Of a DNA stretch of 64,000 bases, positions 22,726 to 33,993 are shown piece after piece. The first letter of the stretch is position 1, and each line of letters starts with the position of its first letter. A program made the translations under genes and the position numbers. The notes below the pieces were generated by a model. The model did no database searches. It had not been told where the DNA came from and saw only the letters and a list, made by a program, of their open reading frames with translations. The DNA comes from Stenocarpella maydis (taxonomy: Eukaryota; Ascomycota; Sordariomycetes; Diaporthales; Diaporthaceae): assembly GCA_002270565.1 (NCBI GenBank), contig NQMI01000030.1:1-64000 (forward strand). The letters are read 5' to 3'.

Positions 22726-24993
22726 ATGGAAGTCCTGTACAAGACCTCACATGCCGTGGCTGGTACCAAAATCCGAGTTTTCATCGTGGAAACAGCCGAA
22801 GAGCCCACCATCCGAGGCGAGCTCCAGGTTGTCGACCTGGACGACCCGAATCACATCAAGTTCGATGCCCTGTCCTATTGCTGGGGAGACCCGGGCATCA
22901 AAACGCCCAATGTTCTCTGCCCTCACAGCAATGTAGAAATTCCGGTCACCCCAAACTGCATCTTGGCCATATCCCACATCCGTCGTCTTCATTCCCGGCG
23001 GCGCCGTCATGGAAACGTTCCCCATACTCTCGCAATCTGGATCGATGCCATTTGCATCAACCAAGAAGATGATATAGTGGAGAAGCCGCAGCAGTTGTCT
23101 CTCATGGGTCGCATCTACGCAAATGCCAGAGAGACATATTTCTGGCTTGGGCCGGGAAATCCTGCCACTGACAAAGCCATGGAGTATCTCCGCAACGGAT
23201 TTATTCCTTCCCGGGACTCTACCGCTTGGTCCAATGCGTTCAAAATTTGGTGGTATTTGCTCAACTTTCACTGGAGACAGCTTCAGCCAGGCCTGGAGGA
23301 GGTATTAAGTCGGGATTGGATCAATCGTGTCTGGACTTTGCAAGAATGTCTCCTTTCGCGCCAAGGAACACTCGACTGTGGCAACCAGGAATCTCCTTGG
23401 CTCCAAGCCGCCATGAGTGTTCAATTCGCCGTGGTTACAAACCAGAAAATGATGCCCAGGTCCCCTCCCGAAAACCTGCAGCTTTGGGTGAGCCTATCCG
23501 GACTTTGGTTTGACACAGCTGAGCCGAATCAAAGTGGCATACTTCAAGCAGTGAAGCGAAAGCAGCGGCTTCATGAAAAATATGTTCTTTACCAATCCAA
23601 AACCTGGAACTCATGGAGGAAATACCAGCTTCTTCGCCCGGTCTCTATGTTCCTTTTTGTCGGTTTTTTCGGTTTTTTTGGACTGCAGTCCGACGCCTTG
23701 CCTTGGTTAGTGATTCCCGTTGTTTTGGTACCTGTAATCTTGTGGGTATCGAGGCAAGTCCATGTCGACAGGTCTTGGGCTGCGGTATCCAGAACATGGA
23801 TTCCAGTCCCGATTCAAGAATCACTATGGCATGAATTGAAACGCCGAAACTGCAAGGATCCTAGAGATAAATATGAGGGTATTTTATCTTTACTCGGTAG
23901 GGACGACACTCAAGGTATGGAAGGTGAAAATGGCTTGATTGATACGCAGCCAGAAGTCCCTAGACGACTTGACTTGGGCCACCTATACACCCACCTCTCG
24001 ACAGAATTGTTTCTCAAGACGGATAGCCTTGACCAGCTTCTCATAGGCGAGTACTTTGGACCTGGCTACGCCAGCTGGGTCATCGACTGGAGATCCCCTC
24101 CTCCCCGTCCTTCCAAGTGGCCCCTCCCCACGTGGAACATCGATTGGATGGGGAGAAGGAATTGGACGTGGAGGCGGAATTGGATCGGTTCGGTTCTTCA
24201 ACATCTCGCCCAAAGGGATGGAGCTCTACAATGGCTCAAATGGCTCAACTTTCGATATTATCGTACTAGCAACGAATTTCGGAGATTCACGGGCGCGACG
24301 CCAGGCTCCCAGCATCAGTGGGATGAAGCGAACAAGACAAAGCTGCGACACAGACGCATCCAAGACGGCGCCGAGAGTGCGGGTCTTGTCGTGCGGGGTC
24401 GCATTATATCTGCAATCTCGTTCGTGAAATCTAGGGGGGAGATATTCAACCAATATATCAACCACCCCAAATGCAACCTGGAATATGAATCCCTCATGGC
24501 CTTTCAGGAGTCCATCTTGGGCTTGAAGCCCTCTGAGGTTTCTATCTGCGTCAAGTACATGCTTCTCCTCGTGGGTTTTAACATGCAGGTCGAGAATGAA
24601 TACACTGCTACTTTCGAAGGCATTGATGCCTGGTGCGAAATTCTTCAGCAAGAGGACAGGGACATGAGAAAGACGCGAGACCAATTCAGAAGAAAACATG
24701 CTGCAAAGAATATACAGCTCGGGTTGTCCCTTCTTATCCACTATATGGACATCAGCCTTGCGCGTTGCTCTGGTAGCGACTATAGGGGCTTTGGCATCTC
24801 CACCAGGAATGCTAGGGAGGGAGACTCGGTGGCCCTGATTTCTGGTTTGTCTTTGCCCATGGTGGTGCGGATGAACACTCACGGAGATGGCAAGTTTCGA
24901 GTGGTAGGCCCGGCGTTTTTTGGGGGTTTGATGAATGGCGAGGTATGGTGCAAGGCCGTCGAAGAGGGCCTGGAGGAGATTATAATTTGCTGA
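22726..24993 (+). CDS. HET-domain (heterokaryon incompatibility) protein
   Basis: An uninterrupted 755-residue frame from the ATG at 22726. The HET signature blocks appear in order: FDALSYCWGD at 46-55, IWIDAICINQED at 104-115 and ANARETYFWLGP at about 132-143. RDWINRVWTLQECLLS, the usual RxWTxQE block, follows near residue 195. Two hydrophobic segments around residues 305-343 (MFLFVGFFGFFGL, LPWLVIPVVLVPVILW) suggest membrane association, which only some HET proteins have. The C-terminal 350 residues have the usual RDKYEGILSLLG block after HET and then no recognised domain. HET proteins trigger cell death when unlike strains fuse. This gene is intact and sits upstream of a CorA-like gene on the same strand. 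Confidence 0.92.
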   Translation: MEVLYKTSHAVAGTKIRVFIVETAEEPTIRGELQVVDLDDPNHIKFDALSYCWGDPGIKTPNVLCPHSNVEIPVTPNCILAISHIRRLHSRRRRHGNVPHTLAIWIDAICINQEDDIVEKPQQLSLMGRIYANARETYFWLGPGNPATDKAMEYLRNGFIPSRDSTAWSNAFKIWWYLLNFHWRQLQPGLEEVLSRDWINRVWTLQECLLSRQGTLDCGNQESPWLQAAMSVQFAVVTNQKMMPRSPPENLQLWVSLSGLWFDTAEPNQSGILQAVKRKQRLHEKYVLYQSKTWNSWRKYQLLRPVSMFLFVGFFGFFGLQSDALPWLVIPVVLVPVILWVSRQVHVDRSWAAVSRTWIPVPIQESLWHELKRRNCKDPRDKYEGILSLLGRDDTQGMEGENGLIDTQPEVPRRLDLGHLYTHLSTELFLKTDSLDQLLIGEYFGPGYASWVIDWRSPPPRPSKWPLPTWNIDWMGRRNWTWRRNWIGSVLQHLAQRDGALQWLKWLNFRYYRTSNEFRRFTGATPGSQHQWDEANKTKLRHRRIQDGAESAGLVVRGRIISAISFVKSRGEIFNQYINHPKCNLEYESLMAFQESILGLKPSEVSICVKYMLLLVGFNMQVENEYTATFEGIDAWCEILQQEDRDMRKTRDQFRRKHAAKNIQLGLSLLIHYMDISLARCSGSDYRGFGISTRNAREGDSVALISGLSLPMVVRMNTHGDGKFRVVGPAFFGGLMNGEVWCKAVEEGLEEIIIC

Positions 24994-26368
24994 AACGTTG
25001 ATCTTAGGGCACAAGTATGTTTTAATTTTATTTTATGAATTATAATATGCAAATTCATTTATAAAGTAATAATATTAACAGGTTCGGGATAAATACTGAC
25101 TGCGCGGCCCGGTGAGACTGATACTGGTTGCGTATTTCGAAGGCGGACTGGAGGTGTCCAAACTACTAGATTTATATCCCATGACTATTTTCTCAGCTAC
25201 GAGGCTCGCTTCGAGTCGCCCATCCTACCAAGCACACCAGCCACATTCGTCACCAGAGTGTTCATTGCAGCAGGTCCGCGACCTTGACGCGCGTGTCAAG
25301 GCCAATGCTACCGATCTGGCCACCACGACCAATTTAGAGGCTAAGCTAGAGCTTAAGCGCTTCCTGAGTTGGAAGAGATATAGAAGTCATAAGAGTTCAG
25401 ACATGTGGGAAGCTTTCGCACGGCAGGCTATCTCAGAGGAGTGTTCGGTGATGCATGGTATTATATCCAGGAGTGTCTGGGAGGACTTAATTATTCAGTC
25501 GGAACCTCTTGGCTATGGCCGCATCAACAGCCCTACCTACTGATTGATTCATTAGCCACGAGCATAAGTTACTCTTTTTTTTTAAAAAAAAAAGAAAAAA
25601 ACAGGAAGACCGCTGTTTGAACCAATGTCAAGCATTAACTACTCGTGCCAGAGCATCATACAGAGCGACCCGTCTGTGTAGGGAGAGACGGCGGATGCCT
25701 GGGCCCCCGAGCGGTGGCGAGGCGAGGCGGCAAAGAGCATTCCAGCGACCGCATGGCGGCCGTTTGAGCGGAGCCCGAGGAATTTCATCGGATCCGAGCT
25801 TGGTAATCTTGAGTCTCGCATCATTATCAGCACCGTGGCTCGTAAGTACGACTTTGTTAAACGTGGGGCTGCGTGAGACCCTCTTGGACGAAAGGGGGCT
25901 CCCTACGCTGGACGACAACGGTCAATATAAGGTGGAGTCGGAATTATACAACGTGAGTCATGATTCCAACCTCTAAGGTAAGAGTTTCCTCAAGAAAAAA
26001 TATCTCCTAACAGGAACTTGTTCTGTTATATACTCGCAGGATGACCTCCAGGCCGGGGGATGGAAATAGGTTGAGGGTTAGGGTGGCTATGAAACGATGC
26101 GCGGGTCCGGCTGATCAATTCGCTGTATTTTGCCTGATTGAGAATGACGGATTTCGGTGTGCGAGGAGTCAATACAATTTAGCGACTAGCTGCTTTAGGA
26201 TGTCAGAATGGGTCATACAGTAGAACATGGCTTGCTCACATGCATGCGACCTGAAATCACATAAGCACGTAGACGATTCCACAAAAGAGGGGTAGTAGGG
26301 CTAGAGCTATTTCTGTAGCAAATATCCACCTGGACATATTACGCTCTTCTAGCTCAACTCGCTTCGCA
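24994..26368. other. Spacer with unassigned open frames
   Basis: About 1.4 kb between the HET and CorA-like genes. Frames at 25112-25543 (VRDLDARVKANATDLATTT, LEAKLELKRFLSWKRYR) and near 25850-25970 have mildly protein-like composition, but I could neither link them by splicing nor assign a family. They may be eroded gene pieces. A T/A homopolymer stretch lies at about 25576-25605. Confidence 0.35.
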
Positions 26369-28329
26369 ATGGACAAAATACTGTTTAAAAAGGAGTTGGA
26401 CACGTGTAGGACGAAGGCTCAAGATATGAGCGGGCTAGAGATTCTTAACTACTCTGTATGGGCCTTTTCCCATGGCGATTGCGGCCGATAACTATCGTGT
26501 ACGTTTGTGCTGACATACTGCGGTTTCACAGGAGCCAGAGATCAGTACGGCAGAAGTTCTGTCACAATTACGATCGTATGATGCCTTTAGAAGCTTTCTA
26601 AAGCGTGAGGTATGGGAGTGACAACCTGGTCAAGAATGCAATAATTCGATGCTTCACACGTGGGCCGGTGAAGGCTAAGAACACATGGCACAGCCTCCTT
26701 TCGGATCTCGAGAACTGGCAGAAGGTGTCAGGCTCAACGATGGAATCAGACTCATGCGAGTGCTATTATACCCGTGTTCCCCCCGTTGGCGGAGAAGCTG
26801 TAACTGATATGCAACGCGTGTGAAGACTCCAGACGAGATGCACTGATGCCGAAGCATTTGTTCCCGACGTGATATCGCTCGAGCGTTCATCATACGACCT
26901 ACTAGTGCGAGAATTTCGATTATCATTTCGGTCTCTTGACAGTTCAAGTGCAGTTGGCCCATGTTTCTGGTGGTCTATTGTTGGGGACAGTATGCGTAAG
27001 TGAACAGAAAAAAACGTTGAGTCCGCCAATATTGTGAAAGCCAAAATTTACAAATGAAATGAACGGCCATCTGGTTTCCTTCGCGCCCCTTCTAATATTA
27101 TCCAGAGCTGATTTTCCGCAAGTCTGACGTGGAATGGAAAGGCAACTCCAGAGGATGGGCCATGATATTGACGTGCTCATTCAATACTGGTGTCACATCT
27201 GGCTATGTGAAGGCAATGGAGGACACGAATTTTAAGGATGTCCTGGACGAGCTCATTCTCTGTGGCAGACCTGTCTCTCACCCGATGCTCCTCCCGCTGC
27301 TATCACTGGGCAGGGAGCTGTCCTCAGGCAATGATAAGAAGCAGCGAGACGCAAGGAGAGAGCTCCGAAAGTTGGAGAAAGCTTTAATCAACCGGTACCA
27401 GATGGCCCCAGCACCACACTACGGGCAGGAAACAGACCCGGAGCTGAATAACATCAGCAAGGAGATCGCGACGTGCCAGACTGATGTTCTTCAGAAGAGG
27501 CCGCAGGCATGGAAAAACGTTGTGAACAACCTCCGCGATGCAACGTTATCCTTTTGGAATCGGCTTCCGGCGGAAAAGAAGACTCCCGAACTGAAAGAAA
27601 TGCACGAAGCGCTGGTAAATAGACTCGACTTCTTGGATGTAAAATTACAGGGCCTGGAGAATTACGCATATGTAACACTGGAAAGACTCGGAAACCTTCG
27701 TGAGGTGGTAAGATGCTCCAGGCAGAACTTGTCTAATCAGTTTTGTTCAAGAGGACTTTAACTCGTTAACTGGTGTCAGGTGCACAACATTATCAGCCAG
27801 AGAGAGTCGAGGTTAAATTTCGAGATCGCCATTCAACAACAACGATTGGCAGATAGCAGCGGGCGTGATAGTGCATCGATGAAGACATTGACTTTGATCG
27901 GCTCAGTCTTTCTGCCGGGCACATTTTTGTCGTCGATCTTCAGCATGCCGTTCTTTGACTTCAGTCGTGGTATGTGTCGGTCTCCGTTTCCCAAGACCTA
28001 CCAGGCATGGTCTTCATCAGCGCATAGCTCCTTGTCCATGAGCTGACCTACACGGACCAGACCTTCAAGGGCCCGTCTCACGAAGCTTGTGGATATACTT
28101 CGTGGTGTCAACTCCCCTTACAATCGCAGTATTCGGGTTGTGGTTGATGTTGGATAGAACTGCACGGCCGAAGCACAACACCGACGCGGAGGAGGTTGAC
28201 CCAGACGAAATGAGGATGGAATCAAGGCTGGAAGCTAGAGTCATGAGGAAGATTCGCACGACTACGGGAATTAGGGTGGCTGACACTGGAGACTTCCATG
28301 GCGCCAGAGGCACTCCCAGAGCGACTTGA
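26369..28329 (+). CDS. CorA-like membrane protein, seven exons
   Basis: The proposed exons are 26369-26455, 26532-26609, 26694-26799, 26855-26995, 27106-27707, 27780-27969 and 28061-28329, all in phase, for 490 residues. Exon 2 encodes EPEISTAEVLSQLRSYDAFR, exon 3 FGSRELAEGVRLNDGIRLMR, and exon 5 the family block NSRGWAMILTCSFNTGVTSG followed by HPMLLPLLSLGREL. The C-terminus gives SMKTLTLIGSVFLPGTFLSS and LWIYFVVSTPLTIAVFGLWL, the two membrane helices of fungal CorA-like proteins. No Gly-Met-Asn motif follows the first helix, so Mg transport is not assured. Introns 1 and 6 have GCTGAC branch sites; the third (AAG acceptor) is the least certain. Exons 5-7 are very well supported, the first exon less so. 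Confidence 0.8.
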
Positions 28330-29200
28330 GCCATTCAAACCAACCTATGTGGGAGAAGTAAGAACTATTTACTGGACATGCAGTCATATACTTGCGCCGA
28401 GGGCTGGCTTGCATGAATGGAAATCTTGTGAAAACTCGCAAGTTAATCTTGGGTCTATGATTTAAGACGAAGCAGGGTCACAGGTGTTTCGGATTAACAG
28501 AACAGCATCACCGTGCTGCCTATTCTACTTGACATCAAGCCCCTTTAGCTTTCAAATTTATTTAGTTCGTACTTGCAGTATTAACTTCCAGGCTCCGACG
28601 CCTGGCTGTGTTTCCGGATTTGTGAAAGCGGGATCAAGACTCTGAAATCGAGATTAATTCTATATATTTTCGCGGCTCGCGCTTCGCCGCGCGTTATATA
28701 AGCTTCTCAGCTCTCTCTGGTCCACCAAGAGATTTGCAGTTTGGATGGTGACCGAAAGGGCGTGCATGACATCGACAAGACATGCTGATAAACACCGACA
28801 TCATAGTGGGTCTTATATACGCAGTCCTGTATCCACCAGCTTTATTGCCGTTCTTTTCCCGGGCGGGAGAAAGTTCACGGCTCTCAGGCTGTTGGATTTA
28901 TTAATTACTAATTGTGCATTTGTGTAAATCCGTCTAGGAGAAGAAAAAAAAAAAAAAAACTACCGGCAAGATCCATTGCCATCGCTCTGTGTCTTGCTGC
29001 TCTGTTGTTCACCGCTCCGAAGTCGCCACGGACAGAGGCAACATCTCCAAATAAAAATAAAAATAAAAAAAATTAAACCTCGCCCAATTCGCCCCCGATA
29101 TTCAACTCAAGACAACGTGGACAACCCCTCAACCCCATTACCCCCAAGTCTTCTGTATCTCCGGACCGGAGGACGCATAATCAAGCCCCGGTAAGCAACA
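28330..29200. other. Spacer; promoter region of the MFS gene
   Basis: No gene seen. Contains a 16-17 A run near 28944-28960 and A/T-rich simple sequence around 29052-29073 shortly before the MFS start. Confidence 0.5.
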
Positions 29201-31209
29201 ATGCAATCCCTCCGGCAATCTAGACACCTGTTGAGCGCAGTGAAGGCGCAGGTGGAGCGGGACCAAGAGAGGGCACGACTGCGGACCCTCGACGACGCCC
29301 AAGACAGCGAGCCGGCAGCGACGGCAGCAACCAGCGACGACAAAGCCGACCCCGAGAAGGGCGCCCAGGAGGGAGGCGCGCCGCACCTTGGCTGCCCGCC
29401 CGCCGAGCCCGCCCGGCGGCCCTCGCTGAGCGGCAGAAGCAGTGCCAGCGGCAGCTCGTCCGGGGATGGTGTGCCGAGTGTTGGCGCCCAGCGCGTGGCG
29501 ACTGCGTGCACGCAGTACACGGCCAGGGCGGCCCTGGGCCACTCCCTGACGGGTGTCCAGGCGAGAGACCGGGTCACGCATGAGGGCAAGGGCGACAAGG
29601 TGTTTGTTGTGGGCTGGGAGGGCCCGGGTGACCCGCTGAACCCGCGCAACTGGACGGTAAGCACGCGATAGGAGGCCTCATCGATGAGCTTATGGCACAT
29701 CCCATTGGTCTCAGAAAGAGAGAGAGAGAGAGGCTCGTCCACTGCAGGCTCACGAGACATGCCGACTGGCAGGCAGTCCCGGCCCAACCCCTTATATCGA
29801 CAAGTTCCATTTCTCGTTCCCTCGGCTGACCTAAAGGTACACAGTATGCCCGCCGCGTAAGCTGCACCCTCCAGATCTCCTTCATCGCCGCCGCCGTGGG
29901 CGCGGCCTCAGGCATAGACGCCACCGTCCTCCCGCAGGCGGCCGCGTCCCTGGGCGTGAGCGAGGTGGCCGAGTCGCTGGCGACGGGCCTGTACCTCGCG
30001 GGCATGGGCGCGGGTAGCCTCGTGGCCGGGCCCTTCTCGGAGACGTTTGGCCGCAACGCCGTCTACTCCGGGTCTATAGCCGTCTTCATGGTGTAGGTCA
30101 TGGCGTCCGAACTGGCGCCGAGCCTCGGCGCGCAGGCCGCGTTCCGGTTCCTGGCCGGGTGCTCGGCGTCGACGCCGCTCGTGTGCTCGGGCGGGAGCGT
30201 GTCGGACATGTTTGACGGCGTCGACAAGACCTGGGCGTTCCCGCTGTACGCCATCGCCGCGTTTGGGGGCCCCATGCTCGGCGCGGTCATGGGTGCGTAT
30301 ATTGGCCCCTCGGCGAGCGTGAGCTGGCGGTGGACAGAGTGGACCATGCTGATCCTCTCTGGCCTGGTGGTCTGCTCGGTGTTCCTGCTCATGCCCGAGA
30401 CATACGCGCCGCTGCTTCTGAGGTGGAAGGCCAAGCACCTGCGGCGTGTGACTGGGGATCACAGGTTCCGGTCTGAGCATGAGATTGTCCAGGCGACGCT
30501 GTTCAGTCGGCTCAAGGTCAGCATGACCAGGCCGTTCCTCATGTTCACCGAGCCCATCATACTGGCCATGACGCTATATCTGTCGGTCGTGTACATCGTG
30601 CTCTTCACCTTCCTCGTCGGGTGGCCATACATCTTCGAGCACACCTACGGCATCTCCCAGGGACTGAGCAACATCATCTTCATATCCATGTTCGCCGGCC
30701 TGCAGTTCACATTCCTGCTCGTCCCTATCGTCTACCTGATGACAGTCAGGCAAGTCAAGGAGGCCGAGTCCCGCGGCGAGGAGCAGCAGTTCAACCCGGA
30801 GACCCGGCTGTGGTACGCCATGCTCGGCCCGGCCGTGAGCATCCCCATCTCGCTCTTCTGGATGGGCTGGACCGCGAACCCCAACATCAGCATCTGGTCG
30901 CCCATCCTGGCCGCGGCGCTGTTCGGATTCGGCGTCATGGGCGTCTTTATCTGCGCCTACATGTACGTGATCGACTCGTACGAGGTCTTCTCGGCGTCGG
31001 CGCTGACCTTCACCGCCCTGGTGCGGTATGTGATTGCCGGTGGGATGACGGTCGTGGGCATCCCCTTCTACAACAACATGGGTGTCCACTACACGCTCAC
31101 CATACTGGCGTGCATTTCGTGTGTGCTTGCTCCTGTGCCTTATGCCCTGTACAAGTGGGGGTATAAGCTGCGTGAGAGGAGCAAGTATGCGGTGTCTCGT
31201 GAGATCTAA
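29201..31209 (+). CDS. DHA1-type MFS drug:H+ antiporter with an in-frame stop
   Basis: Exon 1 (29201-29656) and exon 2 (29845-31209) join in phase over a 188-bp intron that carries an (AG)n run. Exon 1 is a hydrophilic 150-residue N-terminal tail ending DPLNPRNWT, the conserved entry to helix 1 in fungal DHA1 transporters. Exon 2 gives the membrane body, with GIDATVLPQAAASLGVSEV, ATGLYLAGMGAGSLVAGPFS, ETFGRN and FRFLAGCSASTPLVCSGGSV, and ends KLRERSKYAVSREI. A TAG at 30094-30096 (codon 236 of the joined frame) interrupts AVFMV-VMASELAP, where relatives have an aromatic residue; the frame is open on both sides. It is therefore a young pseudogene, an assembly error or a readthrough case. The efflux substrate is unknown. 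Confidence 0.82.
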
Positions 31210-31346
31210 CGGAACGGAGGCCACTCGCCTGGGTCATCAGAGACCGTCTCCGTGCGAAGAACAATAGGATAATGTTAGCTGCGAGAGCCAGTTACGAAAG
31301 ACAGGAAGAGCGTGCGGGTGCTTGAGATGGACCCTGGGAATTAGAA

Positions 31347-31454
31347 GGGATACTCTCTTGATAAGGGATACTCTCTTGATAAGGGATACTCTCTTGATAA
31401 GGGATACTCTCTTGATAAGGGATACTCTCTTGATAAGGGATACTCTCTTGATAG
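31347..31454. repeat. 18-bp minisatellite, six tandem copies
   Basis: GGGATACTCTCTTGATAA is repeated six times without spacing; the last copy differs at its end. It lies about 140 bp past the stop of the MFS gene and before the 3' end of the GH72 gene. The unit length is a multiple of three, so all frames keep phase, but no ATG-initiated frame contains it. Confidence 0.95.
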
Positions 31455-31673
31455 AGTGTTCTGGGCCCTATGCCGTACACATCCGAAGGGGAAACAAGTA
31501 AGAGGAGCCAGAGAATCCGTGAGATAATAGATGGATGCAATGGATTCGATTAGTCGTGTTCAAGGTCTAGCCTCGATGTCTATGCAAACGCCCGTTCCAA
31601 ATGCCCAAGTTCCCAAACCAGTCCCTGTTCCGTGTGCTGGCTGACCTTGCCGAAATTCCATCCTGTACTCCCC

Positions 31674-33993
31674 TTAGAGAAGAGTCGACGCGACGACTGC
31701 AACAGCAGCCAGGAGCAGGCCGGTGGTGCCCATGGAGGAGCGGACGGCGCTCGAACCCTGAATGATGGCGGGAGTGTTAGACCCCTGAGACGCACTTTGG
31801 CTCGCGCTAGAAATGATAGAGGCAGGGTTCGCAGAAGAAGCACCGGCAGAAGAAGCATCAGAGGCAGTGTCAGACGAGGAGGAGGAGCCGCCGGAGGAAG
31901 GGCTGGACGCAGAACCGGACGAGGCATCGGGCGAGGATGAGGAGGCATCAGAAGCACCGGCAGACGAACCACCTGCCGAGGAGGAGGATGAGGAGGCAGG
32001 GGCCGCAGATGAACTGACCGCAGACAAGGTGGTCGCAGCAGAGGCAGAGGCAGAGGCAGAGGCAGAACCAGATGGAGGGGGGGAGGAGGATCCACCCTTC
32101 TCAGCCGTGGTGTCGCCGCCCTGTGGCCTTCCGCCGGCGCCAGGCGCGCTGGCCGTGCCGTTCTGGGACGCCGGAGAGGAGGAGCCACCGACGGCGGCCG
32201 TGCCACCCTGCTGAGAAGAAGCGCCAGAGGACGAGGACGAGGACGAGGACGAAGACTCAGTGGCTGGGGCGGTGGAGTTGCCGCTCGGGATTGTGCTTGG
32301 GCTGGTGCTGGGGCTCGCACTGGTGCCACTTACAGAGCCTGAACCACTCCCCCCGCTGCTGCTGCTGCCGCTGCCGCCCGAGTTCGAGGCGGCGCTGGGC
32401 GTGATGAGCGTCTCGGTGGGCGTCACGACCCTGGCCTGGCCGGCAAAGTCGCAGGCGGAGCTCGCCTTCTTCTGGTTGAGGTAGTACTGGTTGAGGGCGT
32501 TGGTGAGCTGCTGGACCGGGTTGCACATGACATAGGCGCCGTAGACGCCCGTGGCGGCGTTGGACGTGATGCCCGCGCACGCCGTGGCGTCCATGCCGCA
32601 GACGGTGCCGAAGAGCGAGCCGATCTTGTCCGCGTCGGCCGTCGTGGCCTCGGCGGGCACGCACGCCGACGAGGCCACCATGTTCTCGCACAGCGTCGTG
32701 TTGGGCGTGGGCGGGAGCGCCTCGGCCGCCTCCCACAGGCCCTTGGTCACGGCCGGGCAGGCGCGGGGCTCGTTGGACGGCGTGTACGCCTTCATGGAGA
32801 TGCTGGGGTTGGCGGTGTCGGCTGCGGTGTTCTTGACGGCGGTGGCGAGGGCCTGGAAGTCCTTGAGGGGCGTCACGCTCGTGCCGGACTGCTCGACGAG
32901 GCCTGGTTCGGTGGTGATTAGCTCTGTCCTCACGATGTGGGTTTTTTCTTGTTCGTTCTCCTGATCTTGTGTCACTCTTCCCCAGACCACCACCGTCATG
33001 ACATACCAAAGTCGTTTTGCTCCTGGAAGTACTCGTAGACGATTCCTCCACTCCAGACCTTGTTCATCTGGCTGCTGTACAGCACTCCGGTCTCCTGCCA
33101 GATCCTTGCCGCGCCGCCGCCGGGGTTGTTGCACCCATACTCGGAGAAGAAGGCCGGCACCGAGTAGTTTGCAAAGGCGTTGGTCCGCTCCTCGTAGCCG
33201 CTCGCCTCGAAGGTGCTCTGGCCGCACCACTCGTAGATGTTGTAGCCCCAGAAGTCAACGGCGCTCGCCTGCTGACCGCAGTTGAAGTAGTCGGCCAGGT
33301 TGTCCCGCGTCTCGGCGTCGTCGTTGGTGGCGTAACCAACACCAAGCCAGCGGCCAAAGTTCTTGGACTGGATGTACGCCTTGGAGTCCCTCACGGCAGC
33401 CTTGACGAAGGCAGAGGCGGCCGTGTTGGTCTTGTTGTTGGTGACCTCGTTGCCGGCGAAGAAGCCGATCGTGTTCGGGTACTGGGCGAGGTTGTCGATG
33501 ACGCCCTGGTACCGCGCGAAGAGATCCGTGGTCCAGCTCGGGTTGTCTCGCTCGACCGACTCGCCCGGGGCGCTGAGGTCTGCGATCACGTAGATGCCCG
33601 CGTCGGCGAGGGCATTCATGCACGCCTGGTGGTCGGCCGTGGGGTCGATGGCGTACACGCGGATCGTGTTGGTGCCCAGCTGCTGCAGGAATGGGATGTC
33701 ACGCGTGCAGCTTGCCGTGTCGGCCAGCGAGTCGATGAAGGTGGCATTGCCGCCCTCTGGTGTGCCGCCGGGCCCGATGCCTTGTTGGTATGCTACGCCC
33801 TTGATGAAGAACTGTGTGCCGTTTGAAGAGTAGAATAAATATTGGCCCTGATGGCTGGTCAGTATCAGGTGCAGGTCAAAGGGGTCCAGTGGTGGGATCG
33901 TGGCTTTACCTTGGCGACAATGGGATCGATGGCAGCAGCCGCACTCCCGAGTAGGGAGGCGAAGATCGCCGTCTTGGTGAGGCTCGAAAACAT
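31674..33993 (-). CDS. GH72 1,3-beta-glucanosyltransferase with X8/CBM43 module and GPI signal
   Basis: Three exons (33993-33910, 33847-33007, 32902-31674) keep phase and give 717 residues. A signal peptide (MFSSLTKTAIFASLLGSAAA) precedes IDPIVAKG, the usual mature start of the Gas/Gel/Phr family. The catalytic pair is clear: acid/base Glu162 in FFAGNEVTNN and nucleophile Glu264 in PAFFSEYGCN. A Cys-rich X8 (CBM43) module follows (LCENMVASSACVP, GSLFGTVCGMDATACAG, YVMCNPVQQL, SACDFAG). A very long Ser/Gly/Ala-rich stretch of about 250 residues ends in a hydrophobic tail (TTGLLLAAVAVVASTLL) typical of GPI anchoring. It elongates and remodels wall beta-1,3-glucan at the cell surface. The serine-rich tail is longer than usual for the family. 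Confidence 0.94.

Noticed and set aside
26605..26823. Open frame that seemed to continue the CorA-like gene after a frameshift
   Set aside because: A standard 84-bp intron (GTATGG donor, GGCTAAG branch, CACAG acceptor at 26693) restores phase into a better protein segment, so this frame is largely intronic shadow.
31292..31540. Repeat-containing minus-strand frame looking like a signal peptide plus hexapeptide repeats (RiPP-precursor-like)
   Set aside because: The frame begins with TTG, has no ATG, an in-frame stop lies just upstream, and the dibasic-repeat frame has a stop before it and no leader.
33017..33826. 269-codon plus-strand open frame
   Set aside because: Antisense shadow of GH72 exon 2.
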